This document shows, piece after piece, positions 14,492-23,862 of a stretch of 64,000 bases of DNA; position 1 is the first letter of the stretch; each line of letters starts with the position of its first letter. This DNA comes from RPQJ01 sp963706535 (GTDB taxonomy: Bacteria; Pseudomonadota; Gammaproteobacteria; Steroidobacterales; Steroidobacteraceae). The DNA is taken from assembly GCA_963706535.1 (NCBI GenBank), contig CAVPMU010000002.1, forward strand, positions 558,001 to 622,000, in the 5' to 3' direction. A model generated the notes under the pieces. The model had not been told where the DNA came from. It saw only the letters and a list, made by a program, of their open reading frames with translations, and did no database searches. Both the position numbers and the translations under genes were made by a program.

Positions 14492-16309
14492 GTGCCACGA
14501 CGCCGCGCACCGGGACTGCTGCTGATTGGCCTGCTGGCCATTGCGCCGGCCACCTCGGGCGCGTCACTGCGCGACGTTGCCGACCTGCCCGGCATCGATG
14601 CACTGGCAGCGGCCGCCGCGCAGCACCCCGAAGACCTGCGGACGCTCGAACTCGAGTTGTTCGCGCTTTACCGCCAGGGCGATGACGAAGCCATACTCCG
14701 GCGCCTGCGCGGGCTCGAGGGCCGGCAGGCGTCCCACGCCGCATCCTTGCGCGAGACGATGGCGGGTTTGTACCTGCGCGATCGCCGCCTGTACCGGGCG
14801 GGCCAGCAACTCGCCGCGACTCCCGCGGCCCGCCGCTCGCCGCAAGCCGCGTTCTTCGCGGCCAATATCGCGGCGCGACAACGCAAGCTCGACGAGGCGC
14901 TCGCGGGCCTGGACGACATCGCGCGACGTCTGCCGGGCGACCCGTTCGTCGCCCGCGACCAGGCGCAGATCGCCTCGCTGGTCGGAGACCAGCCGACGGT
15001 CGTCGCGGCCTGCGAACGCCTGTTGAAGCTGCGGCCGGGCGACGAATTCGCGCGCCTGCAACTCGCCCGTGCCCGCATGCTCCAGGGCAGGCCGGGCGAT
15101 GCCCGCGCCCAGCTCGAGACCCTGCTGGCCCGCAATCCGCGCCACGGCATGGCCGCACTCAATCTCGGGCTGCTGCAACTCGTCCACGGCGACCTCGGCG
15201 CCGCACGCGATTCCTTCGTGCGGGCGCGGTCCATCGGGGTGCGCGATCCGATGCCCTACGTCGCGGAGGCCGCCGTCGCGCTGTTGCTGGGCCGCCGCGC
15301 GGAGGCGCGGGCCGCGGTGGCCGGTGCGGTGAAGCAGAATGAGGCCGACCCGCTGGTCGGGCTCGTCGACATGCTCGTGCGCGGCGACGGGCCCACGCCA
15401 CTGGTGGCGGCCACCTCGCCGTCCGTGGCCGCAAGCCTGTATCCGGACCTCGAACGCCCGATGCTGCCCAGGGCCGTACTGGACGAGATCCAGCCGGCAC
15501 CGGTCGCGGGCAGGATCGCGGCCGCCGGCGTCCTGCTCCAGTCATGGTCGCCCGGGGCCGCACTCGACTGGCTCTCGACCCAGTCGAAGCCGGAAGCGGC
15601 CGGGCCGCTGGCCGAGATGACGGCCATCCGTGCGCTGGTGGCTGCGGGAAAACTGCAGGAGGCCCGGGCGAGGGTGCTCCGGCTCGAAGGCAGCGCGCAG
15701 GGCCGGGGTCTCGCGGGTCCTTCGGTGCAGGCGGCCGAGGTGTCAGCCCGCCTCGACGATCGCGCGGCCGCCGTGCGCGCCATGCGCCGTGCCTCGCTCG
15801 CGGCGCCGGAGCTTGCCCGGCTCCACATGTTGTCGGGCGACCTGGACAACGCCCTCGCGCGGCCGGAGCAGGCCATTGCCGAGTACCGTGCCGCACTGCA
15901 GGGAATGCCGGGCGACCCGCGCATCTTGAACCAGCTGGCGGCGACGATCGCCCTGGCCGGCCCGCGCACGCAATACGAGGAGGCGCTGAGCCTCGCGGAG
16001 GCAGGCCTGCGCCAGCAGCCGCACTACCTGTTGCGGGCCTGGCTCATGGACACGCGTGCGGACGTGCTCCATCGGCTCGGGCGCAACGCCGAGGCCTACG
16101 CGGCGTACCGGGAGCTGTCGACCACGATCGGCGGGATGACGAAGCCCGAGACCTGGCACCGGTTCGGCGAACTCGCCCTGGCCGCAGGAGACACCGCCGA
16201 GGCGCGCCGGGCCTTCGAGCAGGCACTGGACTACGGACGGGAATACCCGCAGCGGGCTCGAGCCGTCGAGCAGGTCAGCCGGCTGCCGGCCACGCCCCCG
16301 CGGAAATGA
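14492..16309 (+). CDS. Exported TPR-repeat protein
   Basis: A 605-residue protein with a signal peptide (LLLIGLLAIAPATSGA) and at least six to eight tetratricopeptide-like helix pairs, for example EFARLQLARARMLQG, AALNLGLLQLVHGD and AYAAYRELSTTIG. It probably acts as a periplasmic or lipid-anchored scaffold. Starts with GTG 14492, nine bases after the obgE stop, and GGAGTAGGG lies upstream. It may be related to PEP-CTERM/exosortase TPR proteins but no exosortase gene is seen here. Specific role unknown. Confidence 0.75.
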   Translation: MPRRRAPGLLLIGLLAIAPATSGASLRDVADLPGIDALAAAAAQHPEDLRTLELELFALYRQGDDEAILRRLRGLEGRQASHAASLRETMAGLYLRDRRLYRAGQQLAATPAARRSPQAAFFAANIAARQRKLDEALAGLDDIARRLPGDPFVARDQAQIASLVGDQPTVVAACERLLKLRPGDEFARLQLARARMLQGRPGDARAQLETLLARNPRHGMAALNLGLLQLVHGDLGAARDSFVRARSIGVRDPMPYVAEAAVALLLGRRAEARAAVAGAVKQNEADPLVGLVDMLVRGDGPTPLVAATSPSVAASLYPDLERPMLPRAVLDEIQPAPVAGRIAAAGVLLQSWSPGAALDWLSTQSKPEAAGPLAEMTAIRALVAAGKLQEARARVLRLEGSAQGRGLAGPSVQAAEVSARLDDRAAAVRAMRRASLAAPELARLHMLSGDLDNALARPEQAIAEYRAALQGMPGDPRILNQLAATIALAGPRTQYEEALSLAEAGLRQQPHYLLRAWLMDTRADVLHRLGRNAEAYAAYRELSTTIGGMTKPETWHRFGELALAAGDTAEARRAFEQALDYGREYPQRARAVEQVSRLPATPPRK

Positions 16310-16340
16310 AAAAGCCGGCGCGAGGCCGGCTTCTTCGACG
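16310..16340. terminator. Bidirectional terminator between the TPR gene and rpsT
   Basis: Stem AAGCCGGC (16312-16319) pairs with GCCGGCTT (16325-16332). On the minus strand it is followed by TTTTTC, a good rpsT terminator. On the plus strand the following TTCTTC is weaker. Confidence 0.7.
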
Positions 16341-16355
16341 AGCGGGGCAGGGAAC

Positions 16356-16625
16356 TTACTTCGCCGGCAGCGCCTTCACCTTCGCATTCAGCTCGCGCTT
16401 GTGACGCGCAGCCTTGTTGCGGTGGATGATGCCCTTGGTGACCATCGTGTCGATGATCGGCTGGGCGGCCTTGAGCGCGTCCGCGGCCTCGGCCTTGTCG
16501 CCGGCACCGACGGCGTTCAGCACCTTCTTGATCGAGCTGCGCAGCTTGGAGCGCGCGGCCATGTTGTGGGCACGGCGCTTGACGGCCTGCTTGGCGCGCT
16601 TCTCTGCGGACTTGATGTTCGCCAC
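16356..16625 (-). CDS. rpsT: 30S ribosomal protein S20
   Basis: An 89-residue basic helical protein with the family pattern ANIKSAEKRAKQAVKRR and GIIHRNKAARHK. Binds 16S rRNA early in 30S assembly. Starts with GTG at 16623-16625, with GGAG upstream. Rare-start translation of rpsT is a known autoregulatory feature in enterics (UUG in E. coli). Monocistronic, flanked by its own promoter and terminator. Confidence 0.96.
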   Translation of the reverse strand: MANIKSAEKRAKQAVKRRAHNMAARSKLRSSIKKVLNAVGAGDKAEAADALKAAQPIIDTMVTKGIIHRNKAARHKRELNAKVKALPAK

Positions 16626-16654
16626 GGAATTTAGGTCTCCTGAAAGAGCCGCGT

Positions 16655-16683
16655 ATTCTGGCGATTCGAGCGGGCGAGGTCAA
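16655..16683 (-). promoter_or_regulatory. rpsT promoter
   Basis: On the minus strand TTGACC (16678-16683) and CAGAAT (16655-16660) are spaced by 17 bases, giving a leader of about 25 bases before the GTG start. Confidence 0.5.
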
Positions 16684-16714
16684 GGCTGGCGCGGTCCGCT
16701 ATAGTTCGCCCCGC

Positions 16715-16765
16715 ATGACGCAACGCCCGGCCGCCCAACCCCCGTCCACCGAGGTCCCCGCTTGA
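16715..16765 (+). CDS. Possible 16-residue leader peptide coupled to murJ
   Basis: ATG 16715 opens a short frame (MTQRPAAQPPSTEVPA) whose TGA overlaps the TTG start of murJ (TTGA). A TATAGT hexamer lies at 16700-16705, just upstream. It could be a coupling leader for the weak TTG start, or chance. No homology is expected. Confidence 0.3.
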   Translation: MTQRPAAQPPSTEVPA

Positions 16766-18348
16766 GCGGCGGCTTTTTCCGCAGCACCAGCATCGTCGGT
16801 GCCTTCACCCTGATCTCCAGGGTGACCGGGCTGCTGCGGGACATGGTCTATTCGCGCATGTTCGGCGCGGGCGTGCTGATGGACGCCTTCCTGGTCGCCT
16901 TCAAGATCCCGAACTTCATGCGCCGGCTGTTCGCCGAGGGGGCGTTCTCGCAGGCCTTCGTGCCGGTGGTGTCGGAGTACAAGGTGCAGCGCCCGCACGA
17001 CGAGGTGCGGGAACTGATCGACGGTGCGGCCGGCACACTGGCCTGGTTCCTCTCGGTCGTGACCATCGTCGGCGTGATCGCGGCGCCGCTGCTGGTGCTG
17101 CTCTTCGCGCCCGGCTTCCACGCCGACGAGGGCAAGTTCGACCTCACGGTCGAGATGCTGCGCTGGACCTTCCCGTACCTGCTCTTCATCTCACTCGCAG
17201 CGCTCGCGGCGGGGGTGCTCAACAGCTACGGCAAGTTCGCGATCCCCGCGACCACCTCCACGGTCATGAACCTGATCATGATCGTGTTCGCGGCGTGGAT
17301 CGCGCCACGCTTCGACAACCCGGGCGTGGTGCTCGCCATCGGCGTGTTCGTGGCGGGACTCGCGCAGCTGGTGTTCCAGGTGCCGGCCATGCTGAAGCTC
17401 GGCCTGCTGCGACGGCCGCGTTGGCGCTGGGGGCACGAGGGCGTGCGCAAGATCGGGCGGCTGATGCTGCCGGCGATCTTCGGTTCGTCGGTCTCGCAGG
17501 TGGCGCTGCTGCTCGACACGCTGATCGCCTCGTTCCTCGCGACCGGCAGCATCGCGTGGCTCTATTACGCGGACCGGTTGATGGAGTTCCCGCTCGGCGT
17601 CTTCAGCATCGCGCTCGCCACCGTGATCTTGCCCGGCCTCGCGGCCCACCACGCCGCCGCGTCGCCGGAGCGATTCACCGCGACGCTCGACTGGGCGATA
17701 CGGCTCACGGTCGTGGTGGTGCTGCCGGCGACGCTCGCGCTCATCGTGCTCGCGGGCCCCATGACCGTCACGATCTTCCACTACGGCAAGTTCGACGAGC
17801 ACGACGTACGGATGGCATCGCTCGCGCTGATGGCGTACTCCTCCGGCCTGCTGGCGTTCAGCATGGTCAAGGTGCTCGCACCCGGGTTTTTCGCCCGGCA
17901 GGACACGCGCACGCCGGTACGCATCGGCATCCAGGCGCTCGCCGTGAACATGGGACTCAACCTCGTGATCGTGCTGCCGCTCGCGCTGATCTACGACCTC
18001 ACCTGGCTGCACGCCCTGCTCGCACTCAACAACGGCATCGGCGCCTGGTACAACTCGATCATGCTCTATCGCGGCCTGCGCAGGCAGGGCGTGCTGCATC
18101 ACGCGCCCGGCTGGCGGCGCCTTTGGCTGCAGGTCCTGGCCGGCAACGTGCTGATGGTGGCATTCCTGTCGTGGCTCGGCGGCGAGACGGCTCGCTGGAT
18201 AGAGATGGGCGCCTGGCAGCGCGCCCAGTGGATGGCCCTGCTCGTCGTGGGTGGCGCGGGCATCTACTTCGGCACGCTGTACGTGCTCGGCATGCGGGTC
18301 GGCGACCTGCGCGTCAAGGCATTCGAACGCCTGTCGCGGCCCTCCTGA
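16762..18348 (+). CDS. murJ: Lipid II flippase MurJ
   Basis: A 528-residue membrane protein of the MOP superfamily with about 14 hydrophobic helices. It moves lipid II across the inner membrane for peptidoglycan synthesis. The N-terminus STSIVGAFTLISRVTGLLRD and FAEGAFSQAFVPV are family signatures. Start is TTG 16762, giving the expected short N-terminus. The stop overlaps the ribF start (TGATG). Confidence 0.94.
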   Translation: MSGGFFRSTSIVGAFTLISRVTGLLRDMVYSRMFGAGVLMDAFLVAFKIPNFMRRLFAEGAFSQAFVPVVSEYKVQRPHDEVRELIDGAAGTLAWFLSVVTIVGVIAAPLLVLLFAPGFHADEGKFDLTVEMLRWTFPYLLFISLAALAAGVLNSYGKFAIPATTSTVMNLIMIVFAAWIAPRFDNPGVVLAIGVFVAGLAQLVFQVPAMLKLGLLRRPRWRWGHEGVRKIGRLMLPAIFGSSVSQVALLLDTLIASFLATGSIAWLYYADRLMEFPLGVFSIALATVILPGLAAHHAAASPERFTATLDWAIRLTVVVVLPATLALIVLAGPMTVTIFHYGKFDEHDVRMASLALMAYSSGLLAFSMVKVLAPGFFARQDTRTPVRIGIQALAVNMGLNLVIVLPLALIYDLTWLHALLALNNGIGAWYNSIMLYRGLRRQGVLHHAPGWRRLWLQVLAGNVLMVAFLSWLGGETARWIEMGAWQRAQWMALLVVGGAGIYFGTLYVLGMRVGDLRVKAFERLSRPS

Positions 18349-19277
18349 TGGAACTGATACGTGGATTCGGCGGCTTGCGCGACCGGCACCGTGGCAGCGT
18401 GGTGACGCTCGGCAACTACGACGGCGTGCACCGCGGCCACCAGCACATGCTGGCGGTGGTGCTGGAGCGTGCCCGTGCCCTGGGGCTGCCGGCGACGGTG
18501 ATCACGCTGGAGCCCACGCCGCGCGAGTTCTTCGAAGGCACCGCGGCGCCGCCCCGCCTGATGCGCCTGCGCGAGAAGATCGAGGCGCTCGCGATGTACG
18601 GCGTGGACCGGCTCGTCGTGATGCGCTTCGACCAGCAGTTGCGCAGCATCAGCGCGGCCGAGGTGATCGAGCGCCTGTTCGTGCGCGGGCTCGGCATGCG
18701 CCACATCGTCGTGGGCCACGACTTCCACTTCGCACGCAACCGCGAGGGCAACATCGAGACGCTGCGTGCGGCGGGGCAGGTGCAAGGCTTCGGCGTGGAG
18801 GAGGTCGGCCGCTTCCTGATCGATGGCGAGCGCGTCAGCAGCTCGCTGGTGCGCGAGGCGCTCGGCCGCGGCGACCTCGACCGGGCTAAGCAACTGCTCG
18901 GACGCCCCTATCGGATGGCCGGGCGCGTGCGTCGCGGCCAGCAACTCGGTCGCCGGCTGGGCTACCCGACGGCCAACCTGGCGCTGCACCGGAAGGTCGT
19001 GCCGCTATGGGGCGTCTTCGCCGTGCGGGTCAGCGGCGCCGGGCTCGTCGACCACCCGGCCGTGGTCAGCCTCGGCACCCGGCCGACCATCAATGGCGCG
19101 GAGCCGCTGCTCGAGGTGCACGTCTTCGACTTCGACCGCGACATCTACGGCCAGTACCTGAGCGTGGACTTCGTGCAGCGCCTGCGCGACGAGCGCCGCT
19201 TCGAGTCGCTGGACGCGCTGGTCGAGCAGATGCACAAGGATGCGGCGGCAGCGCGCAAAGCGCTGGCGGAGGGCTGA
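18348..19277 (+). CDS. ribF: Bifunctional riboflavin kinase/FAD synthetase
   Basis: A 309-residue enzyme that converts riboflavin to FMN and then FAD. The N-terminal adenylyltransferase domain has GNYDGVHRGHQ (near residue 22) and VVGHDFHFARNREG. The C-terminal kinase domain has GYPTANLAL. It is translationally coupled to murJ and followed by ileS, the standard murJ-ribF-ileS-lspA-ispH order. Confidence 0.95.
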   Translation: MELIRGFGGLRDRHRGSVVTLGNYDGVHRGHQHMLAVVLERARALGLPATVITLEPTPREFFEGTAAPPRLMRLREKIEALAMYGVDRLVVMRFDQQLRSISAAEVIERLFVRGLGMRHIVVGHDFHFARNREGNIETLRAAGQVQGFGVEEVGRFLIDGERVSSSLVREALGRGDLDRAKQLLGRPYRMAGRVRRGQQLGRRLGYPTANLALHRKVVPLWGVFAVRVSGAGLVDHPAVVSLGTRPTINGAEPLLEVHVFDFDRDIYGQYLSVDFVQRLRDERRFESLDALVEQMHKDAAAARKALAEG

Positions 19278-19278
19278 A

Positions 19279-19412
19279 GGCTGTGGGCGGTAGGCTGTGG
19301 GTCAGAGACGAAGCGCCGTCGCAGGCCGTCTGGTTCTGACCCACAGCCTACCGCCCACAGCCCACAGCCTTCCTACCCACAGCCTTCAGCCCACGGCCCA
19401 CAGCCCTATTTT
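19279..19412. repeat. 28-bp perfect inverted repeat with trailing CCACAGCC direct repeats
   Basis: Left arm 19279-19306 (GGCTGTGGGCGGTAGGCTGT...) and right arm 19335-19362 are exact reverse complements separated by 28 bases. Further CCCACAGCC copies continue to about 19410. It fills the gap between ribF and ileS and would form a long stem in RNA. No T-run follows, so it is not a classic terminator. Confidence 0.8.
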
Positions 19413-19449
19413 TGCTACACTTTCCTGTTCCCGCCGCCCCCACATTCCC

Positions 19450-22269
19450 ATGGCTGACTACAAGCACACCGTCAACCTCCCCGAGACCGGCTTCCCGATG
19501 AAGGCCGATCTCGCCCGCCGCGAGCCGGAGATGCTCGCGTGGTGGGAGGACAACCGCATCTACGGGAAGCTGCGCGAGGTCGCGAAGGGCCGGCCGCCGT
19601 TCATCCTGCACGATGGGCCGCCGTACGCGAACGGTGCGATCCACATCGGCCACGCCGTCAACAAGGTGCTGAAGGACATCATCGTCAAGTCGCGCACGCT
19701 CGACGGCCACGACTCGCCGTACGTTCCAGGCTGGGACTGCCACGGCCTGCCGATCGAGCACCAGGTCGAGAAGGCGGGCGGCAAGGAGACGCGGCAACTC
19801 GAAGCGAAAGCCTTCCGCCAGGCCTGCCGCGAGTACGCGCTCGAGCAGGTCGACGTGCAGCGCAAGGACTTCGTGCGGCTCGGGGTAATGGGCGACTGGG
19901 CGAATCCCTACCTCACGCTGGCCCCGCGCTACGAGGCGGAGCAGCTGCGCGCCTTCGCACAGATCATCCGCAACGGACACCTCTACAAGGGTTTCAAGCC
20001 CGTGCACTGGTGCCTCGACTGCCGCTCTGCGCTGGCCGAGGCCGAGGTCGAGTACGAGGACCGCACCTCGCCGTCGATCGACGTGCGCTTCCCGGTCGTG
20101 GACGCGACGGAGCTGGCACGCCGACTCGGGCTCACGGGCGCCCCGTCCGAGCGGGCGAGCATCGTGATCTGGACCACCACTCCCTGGACGCTGCCGGCGA
20201 ACCAGGCCGTCGCGGTGCACGCGGAGTTCGACTACTCGCTGCTCGAGGTCGAGGCGAACGGCGGCGTGGAATTCCTGCTGCTCGCGAGCGAGCTTGCCGA
20301 GTCCGTGCTGAAGCGCGCAGGTGCAACGAAGCTGCGCGAAGTCGCGCGCGCGAAGGGCGCGGTGCTCGAGGGCATGCAGCTCCGGCACCCCTTCTACGAT
20401 CGCGTCGTGCCGGTGATCCTCGGCGATCACGTCACGCTCGAGAGCGGTACCGGCGCGGTCCACACGGCGCCGGGCCACGGCCAGGAGGACTTCGTCGTCG
20501 GCAAGCGCTACGGCCTGCCGGTCGACAACCCCGTCGGCGGCGACGGGCGCTTCCTGCCCGCGACGCCGCTTTTTGCGGGCGAAAAGGTCTTCGACGCCAA
20601 CAAGCACGTCGTCGAGGTGCTGGCGGAAAAGGGCACGCTGCTGCACCACGAGCCGTTCCAGCACAGCTACCCGCACTGCTGGCGACACAAGACGCCGGTG
20701 ATCTTCCGCGCCACGCCGCAGTGGTTCATCGGCATGGAGCAGGCGGGCCTGCGCGCCACGGCTCTCGCCGAGATCCGCAAGGTGAGCTGGATGCCCGACT
20801 GGGGCGAGCAGCGCATCTGGAGCATGATCGAGGGACGGCCCGACTGGTGCATTTCACGCCAGCGCCGCTGGGGCGTGCCGCTCGCACTGTTCACGCATCG
20901 CGAGACTGGTGAGCTGCACCCGCGAACGCCCGAGCTCGTCGAGCGCGTGGCCGACCTCGTGGAGCAGGGTGGCATCGACGCGTGGTTCGACCTCGACCCG
21001 CGCGACCTGCTCGGCGACGAGGCGGAGCGCTACGAAAAAGTGCCGGACATCATGGACGTGTGGGTGGACTCGGGCGTTTCCCATCACGCCGTGACACGCA
21101 TGCGCCCCGAGGTGCTGAACCCGGCGGACCTCTATCTCGAGGGCTCGGACCAGCACCGCGGCTGGTTCCACAGCTCGCTGCTCACCTCCGTCGCGCAGAA
21201 GGGCCACGCACCGTACAAGGCGGTGCTCACGCACGGCTTCACGGTCGACGACAAGGGACGCAAGATGTCCAAGTCGCTCGGCAACGTGGTGCTGCCGCAG
21301 AAGGTGGTGAGCACGCTAGGTGCCGACGTGCTCAGGCTCTGGGTCGCCTCGACCGACTACGCGAACGAGATCAGCGTGTCGGACGAGATCCTGAAGCGCA
21401 TGGCGGACTCCTATCGCCGCATCCGCAATACCGCGCGCTTCCTGCTCGGCAACATGGCGGGATTCGACCCGGCGCGCGACACGGTGCCGGCCGACCAGAT
21501 GGTGGCGCTCGACCGCTGGGCGCTCGAGCGCACGCGCGAGCTGCAGGCGGAAGTGGTCGAGGCCTATCGCAGCTACCAGTTCCACCTGATCTACCAGAAG
21601 GTGCACAACTTCTGCGTCGTGGACCTCGGCGGCTTCTATCTCGACGTGATCAAGGATCGCCTCTACACCACGCCGGCGCGCGGCTTGCCGCGGCGCTCCG
21701 CGCAGACCGCGATGCACGCGATTGCCGAGGCGATGGTGCGCTGGCTCGCGCCGATCCTCTCCTTCACCGCGGAGGAGATCTGGCGGCACATGCCGGGCGC
21801 ACGCGCGGAATCGGTGTTCCTGTCGACCTGGGCGGAGCTGCCGGAGGCGGGCGATGCGACGGTGCTCGACTGGTCGCGGATCCTCGAGGCGCGCGGCGGA
21901 GTGCTGCGCGAGCTCGAGCGGCTGCGGGTCGCCGGGCAGATCGGCGCGCCGCTCGATGCGATCGTGGATTTGTATGCGCCTGCCGAGATGCGCGCGGCGC
22001 TCGAGCCGCTGGGCGACGAGTTGCGTTTCGTGCTCATCACGTCGGAGGCCCGCGTGCATGCGGCGGAGGGGCGGCCGGCGGATGCCGTCGCGGCCGGGCC
22101 CGAGGGACAGCCCACGCTGTGGGTCCGGGTTCGGCCATCGCAGGCCGTGAAGTGCGTCCGTTGCTGGCACAAACGCGACGACGTAGGCTCGGTGGCGGCG
22201 CATCCCGAACTCTGTGCGCGTTGCGCAGGCAACGTCGACGGACCAGGCGAGACACGGCGGTTTGCATAG
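19450..22269 (+). CDS. ileS: Isoleucyl-tRNA synthetase
   Basis: A 939-residue class I synthetase that charges tRNA-Ile and edits misactivated valine. HIGH box as HIGH in GAIHIGHAVNK (near residue 67), the editing domain with WTTTPWTLPANQAV, KMSKS in GRKMSKSLGN (near 603), and a C-terminal zinc finger CVRCWHKRDD with CARCAGN. Start at ATG 19450 gives the usual MADYKHTVNLP. The lspA start codon follows immediately. Confidence 0.97.
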   Translation: MADYKHTVNLPETGFPMKADLARREPEMLAWWEDNRIYGKLREVAKGRPPFILHDGPPYANGAIHIGHAVNKVLKDIIVKSRTLDGHDSPYVPGWDCHGLPIEHQVEKAGGKETRQLEAKAFRQACREYALEQVDVQRKDFVRLGVMGDWANPYLTLAPRYEAEQLRAFAQIIRNGHLYKGFKPVHWCLDCRSALAEAEVEYEDRTSPSIDVRFPVVDATELARRLGLTGAPSERASIVIWTTTPWTLPANQAVAVHAEFDYSLLEVEANGGVEFLLLASELAESVLKRAGATKLREVARAKGAVLEGMQLRHPFYDRVVPVILGDHVTLESGTGAVHTAPGHGQEDFVVGKRYGLPVDNPVGGDGRFLPATPLFAGEKVFDANKHVVEVLAEKGTLLHHEPFQHSYPHCWRHKTPVIFRATPQWFIGMEQAGLRATALAEIRKVSWMPDWGEQRIWSMIEGRPDWCISRQRRWGVPLALFTHRETGELHPRTPELVERVADLVEQGGIDAWFDLDPRDLLGDEAERYEKVPDIMDVWVDSGVSHHAVTRMRPEVLNPADLYLEGSDQHRGWFHSSLLTSVAQKGHAPYKAVLTHGFTVDDKGRKMSKSLGNVVLPQKVVSTLGADVLRLWVASTDYANEISVSDEILKRMADSYRRIRNTARFLLGNMAGFDPARDTVPADQMVALDRWALERTRELQAEVVEAYRSYQFHLIYQKVHNFCVVDLGGFYLDVIKDRLYTTPARGLPRRSAQTAMHAIAEAMVRWLAPILSFTAEEIWRHMPGARAESVFLSTWAELPEAGDATVLDWSRILEARGGVLRELERLRVAGQIGAPLDAIVDLYAPAEMRAALEPLGDELRFVLITSEARVHAAEGRPADAVAAGPEGQPTLWVRVRPSQAVKCVRCWHKRDDVGSVAAHPELCARCAGNVDGPGETRRFA

Positions 22270-22785
22270 ATGGCCTTCGTAGAGCGACGCAAGTCGACGA
22301 CGCCGGTGCAGCGCACCCATCCGGCCGCGTGGATGTGGCTGTCGCTCGCGGTGATCGCGCTCGACCAGGTCACCAAGTTCCTGGTGACCCGCTTCCTCGA
22401 GCTCTACGAGCGCGTGGAGGTGCTGCCGGTGCTCGATTTCACGCTGCTGCACAACACCGGCGCGGCGTTCAGCATGCTGGCCGGCGCAGGCGGCTGGCAG
22501 CGGTGGTTCTTCATCATCCTCGGCTGCATCGTGAGCCTGATGCTGGTCACGTGGATCTGGCGCTCTCCACGCGGCGAGAAGCTGCTGCCGCTCGCACTGG
22601 CGCTGATCCTCGGCGGTGCGCTCGGCAACGTCGTGGACCGGGTGCTGCACGGCTACGTGATCGACTTCATCCACGCCCACTGGGGCGCGTCGTACTTCCC
22701 GGCGTTCAACGTCGCGGACAGCGCCATCACGGTGGGCGCGGCGCTGCTGATCGTCGATGCATTCCGGGAGAAGCGGCAGCCATGA
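22270..22785 (+). CDS. lspA: Lipoprotein signal peptidase (signal peptidase II)
   Basis: A 171-residue inner-membrane aspartic protease with four hydrophobic helices that removes signal peptides from prolipoproteins. The catalytic aspartates are in NVVDRVLHG and FNVADSAITVG. The start codon abuts the ileS stop. Its substrates would include the lipoproteins encoded at 3724-5574. Confidence 0.95.
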   Translation: MAFVERRKSTTPVQRTHPAAWMWLSLAVIALDQVTKFLVTRFLELYERVEVLPVLDFTLLHNTGAAFSMLAGAGGWQRWFFIILGCIVSLMLVTWIWRSPRGEKLLPLALALILGGALGNVVDRVLHGYVIDFIHAHWGASYFPAFNVADSAITVGAALLIVDAFREKRQP

Positions 22786-22786
22786 A

Positions 22787-22899
22787 GAAAGCGGATAGCG
22801 GATAGCGGATAGAGGATAGTGAAGAGGCTGGCCCAGCCGGCCGATCCGACTCTTCACACTATCCGCTATCCGCTATCCGCTATCCGCTGTTCCGCTTTC
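22787..22899. repeat. GGATAGC heptad module, inverted pair between lspA and ispH
   Basis: Left arm 22787-22826: three GCGGATA units, a variant unit, then TAGTGAAGAG. Right arm 22850-22899: CTCTTCAC followed by ACTATCCG and further inverted units. The arms form an imperfect stem of about 40 bases around a 23-base loop. Confidence 0.75.
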
Positions 22900-22902
22900 G
22901 CC

Positions 22903-23862
22903 ATGAAGATCCTCCTCGCCAATCCTCGCGGCTTCTGCGCCGGCGTCGACCGCGCCATCGACATCGTCGAGCGCGCCATCGAGCTGTTCGGCGCGCCGAT
23001 CTACGTGCGCCACGAGGTCGTGCACAACAGGTTCGTCGTGGACCGCCTGCGCGGCCTGGGCGCGGTGTTCGTCGAGGAGCTCGACGAGGTGCCGGCGGAG
23101 GCGACCGTCATCTTCAGCGCGCACGGCGTTTCGAAGGCGGTGCAGGCCGAGGCAAGGACGCGCGGCCTGCGCGTGTTCGACGCGACCTGCCCGCTGGTGA
23201 CCAAGGTGCACATGGAGGTGTCCCGCTACGCGCGGGAGGGGCGCGACGTGATCCTGATCGGCCACGAGGGGCACCCGGAGGTCGAGGGCACGATGGGGCA
23301 GTTCGACGATACGCAGGGCGGCCGCATCCGGCTGGTGGAGGATGTCGAGGATGTCGAGCAGCTGGAGGTGCGCGACCCGGTCCGGGTCGGCGTGGTGACC
23401 CAGACGACACTCTCCGTGGACGATACCGCCGAGGTGCTGGCGGCGCTCGAGCGCCGTTTCCCGGAGCTCAGGACGCCGCGCAAGGAAGACATCTGCTATG
23501 CGACGCAGAACAGGCAGGACGCCGTGAAGAAGCTGGTGGAGGGCTGCGACGTGGTGCTCGTCGTGGGCTCGCGGACCAGCTCGAATTCGAACCGCCTGCG
23601 CGAGATCGCCGAGAAGGCGGGCATCCCGGGCTACCTCATCGACGGGCCCGAGGACTTGCGGCGCGAGTGGTTCGACGGCAAGGATTCCGTCGGTGTGACC
23701 GCCGGGGCCTCGGCGCCGGAGTTGCTGGTGCAGCGCGTGGTGGCGCGCCTGCGGGAATGGGGCGGGCAGGGCGCCGACGAGGTCGTCGGGCGCGAGGAGA
23801 ACGTGGTGTTCGCGCTGCCGCGGGAGTTGCGCGGAGTTCCCGTCAATCCCAGCAGACAGTAG
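22903..23862 (+). CDS. ispH: 4-hydroxy-3-methylbut-2-enyl diphosphate reductase
   Basis: A 319-residue Fe-S enzyme, the last step of the MEP isoprenoid pathway. The three cluster cysteines are seen in GFCAGVDRA (near residue 12), DATCPLV (near 96) and ICYATQNRQ (near 197). HGVSKAV and TSSNSNRL are also conserved. Start at ATG 22903; an in-frame ATG at 22819 would add residues read from the repeat and is rejected. Its 3' end overlaps the convergent pilE by 20 bases. Confidence 0.95.
   Translation: MKILLANPRGFCAGVDRAIDIVERAIELFGAPIYVRHEVVHNRFVVDRLRGLGAVFVEELDEVPAEATVIFSAHGVSKAVQAEARTRGLRVFDATCPLVTKVHMEVSRYAREGRDVILIGHEGHPEVEGTMGQFDDTQGGRIRLVEDVEDVEQLEVRDPVRVGVVTQTTLSVDDTAEVLAALERRFPELRTPRKEDICYATQNRQDAVKKLVEGCDVVLVVGSRTSSNSNRLREIAEKAGIPGYLIDGPEDLRREWFDGKDSVGVTAGASAPELLVQRVVARLREWGGQGADEVVGREENVVFALPRELRGVPVNPSRQ

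Noticed and set aside
22819..22902. A longer N-terminus for ispH from ATG 22819
   Set aside because: The added residues are translated repeat sequence and the family starts at MKILLANPRGFCAGV.
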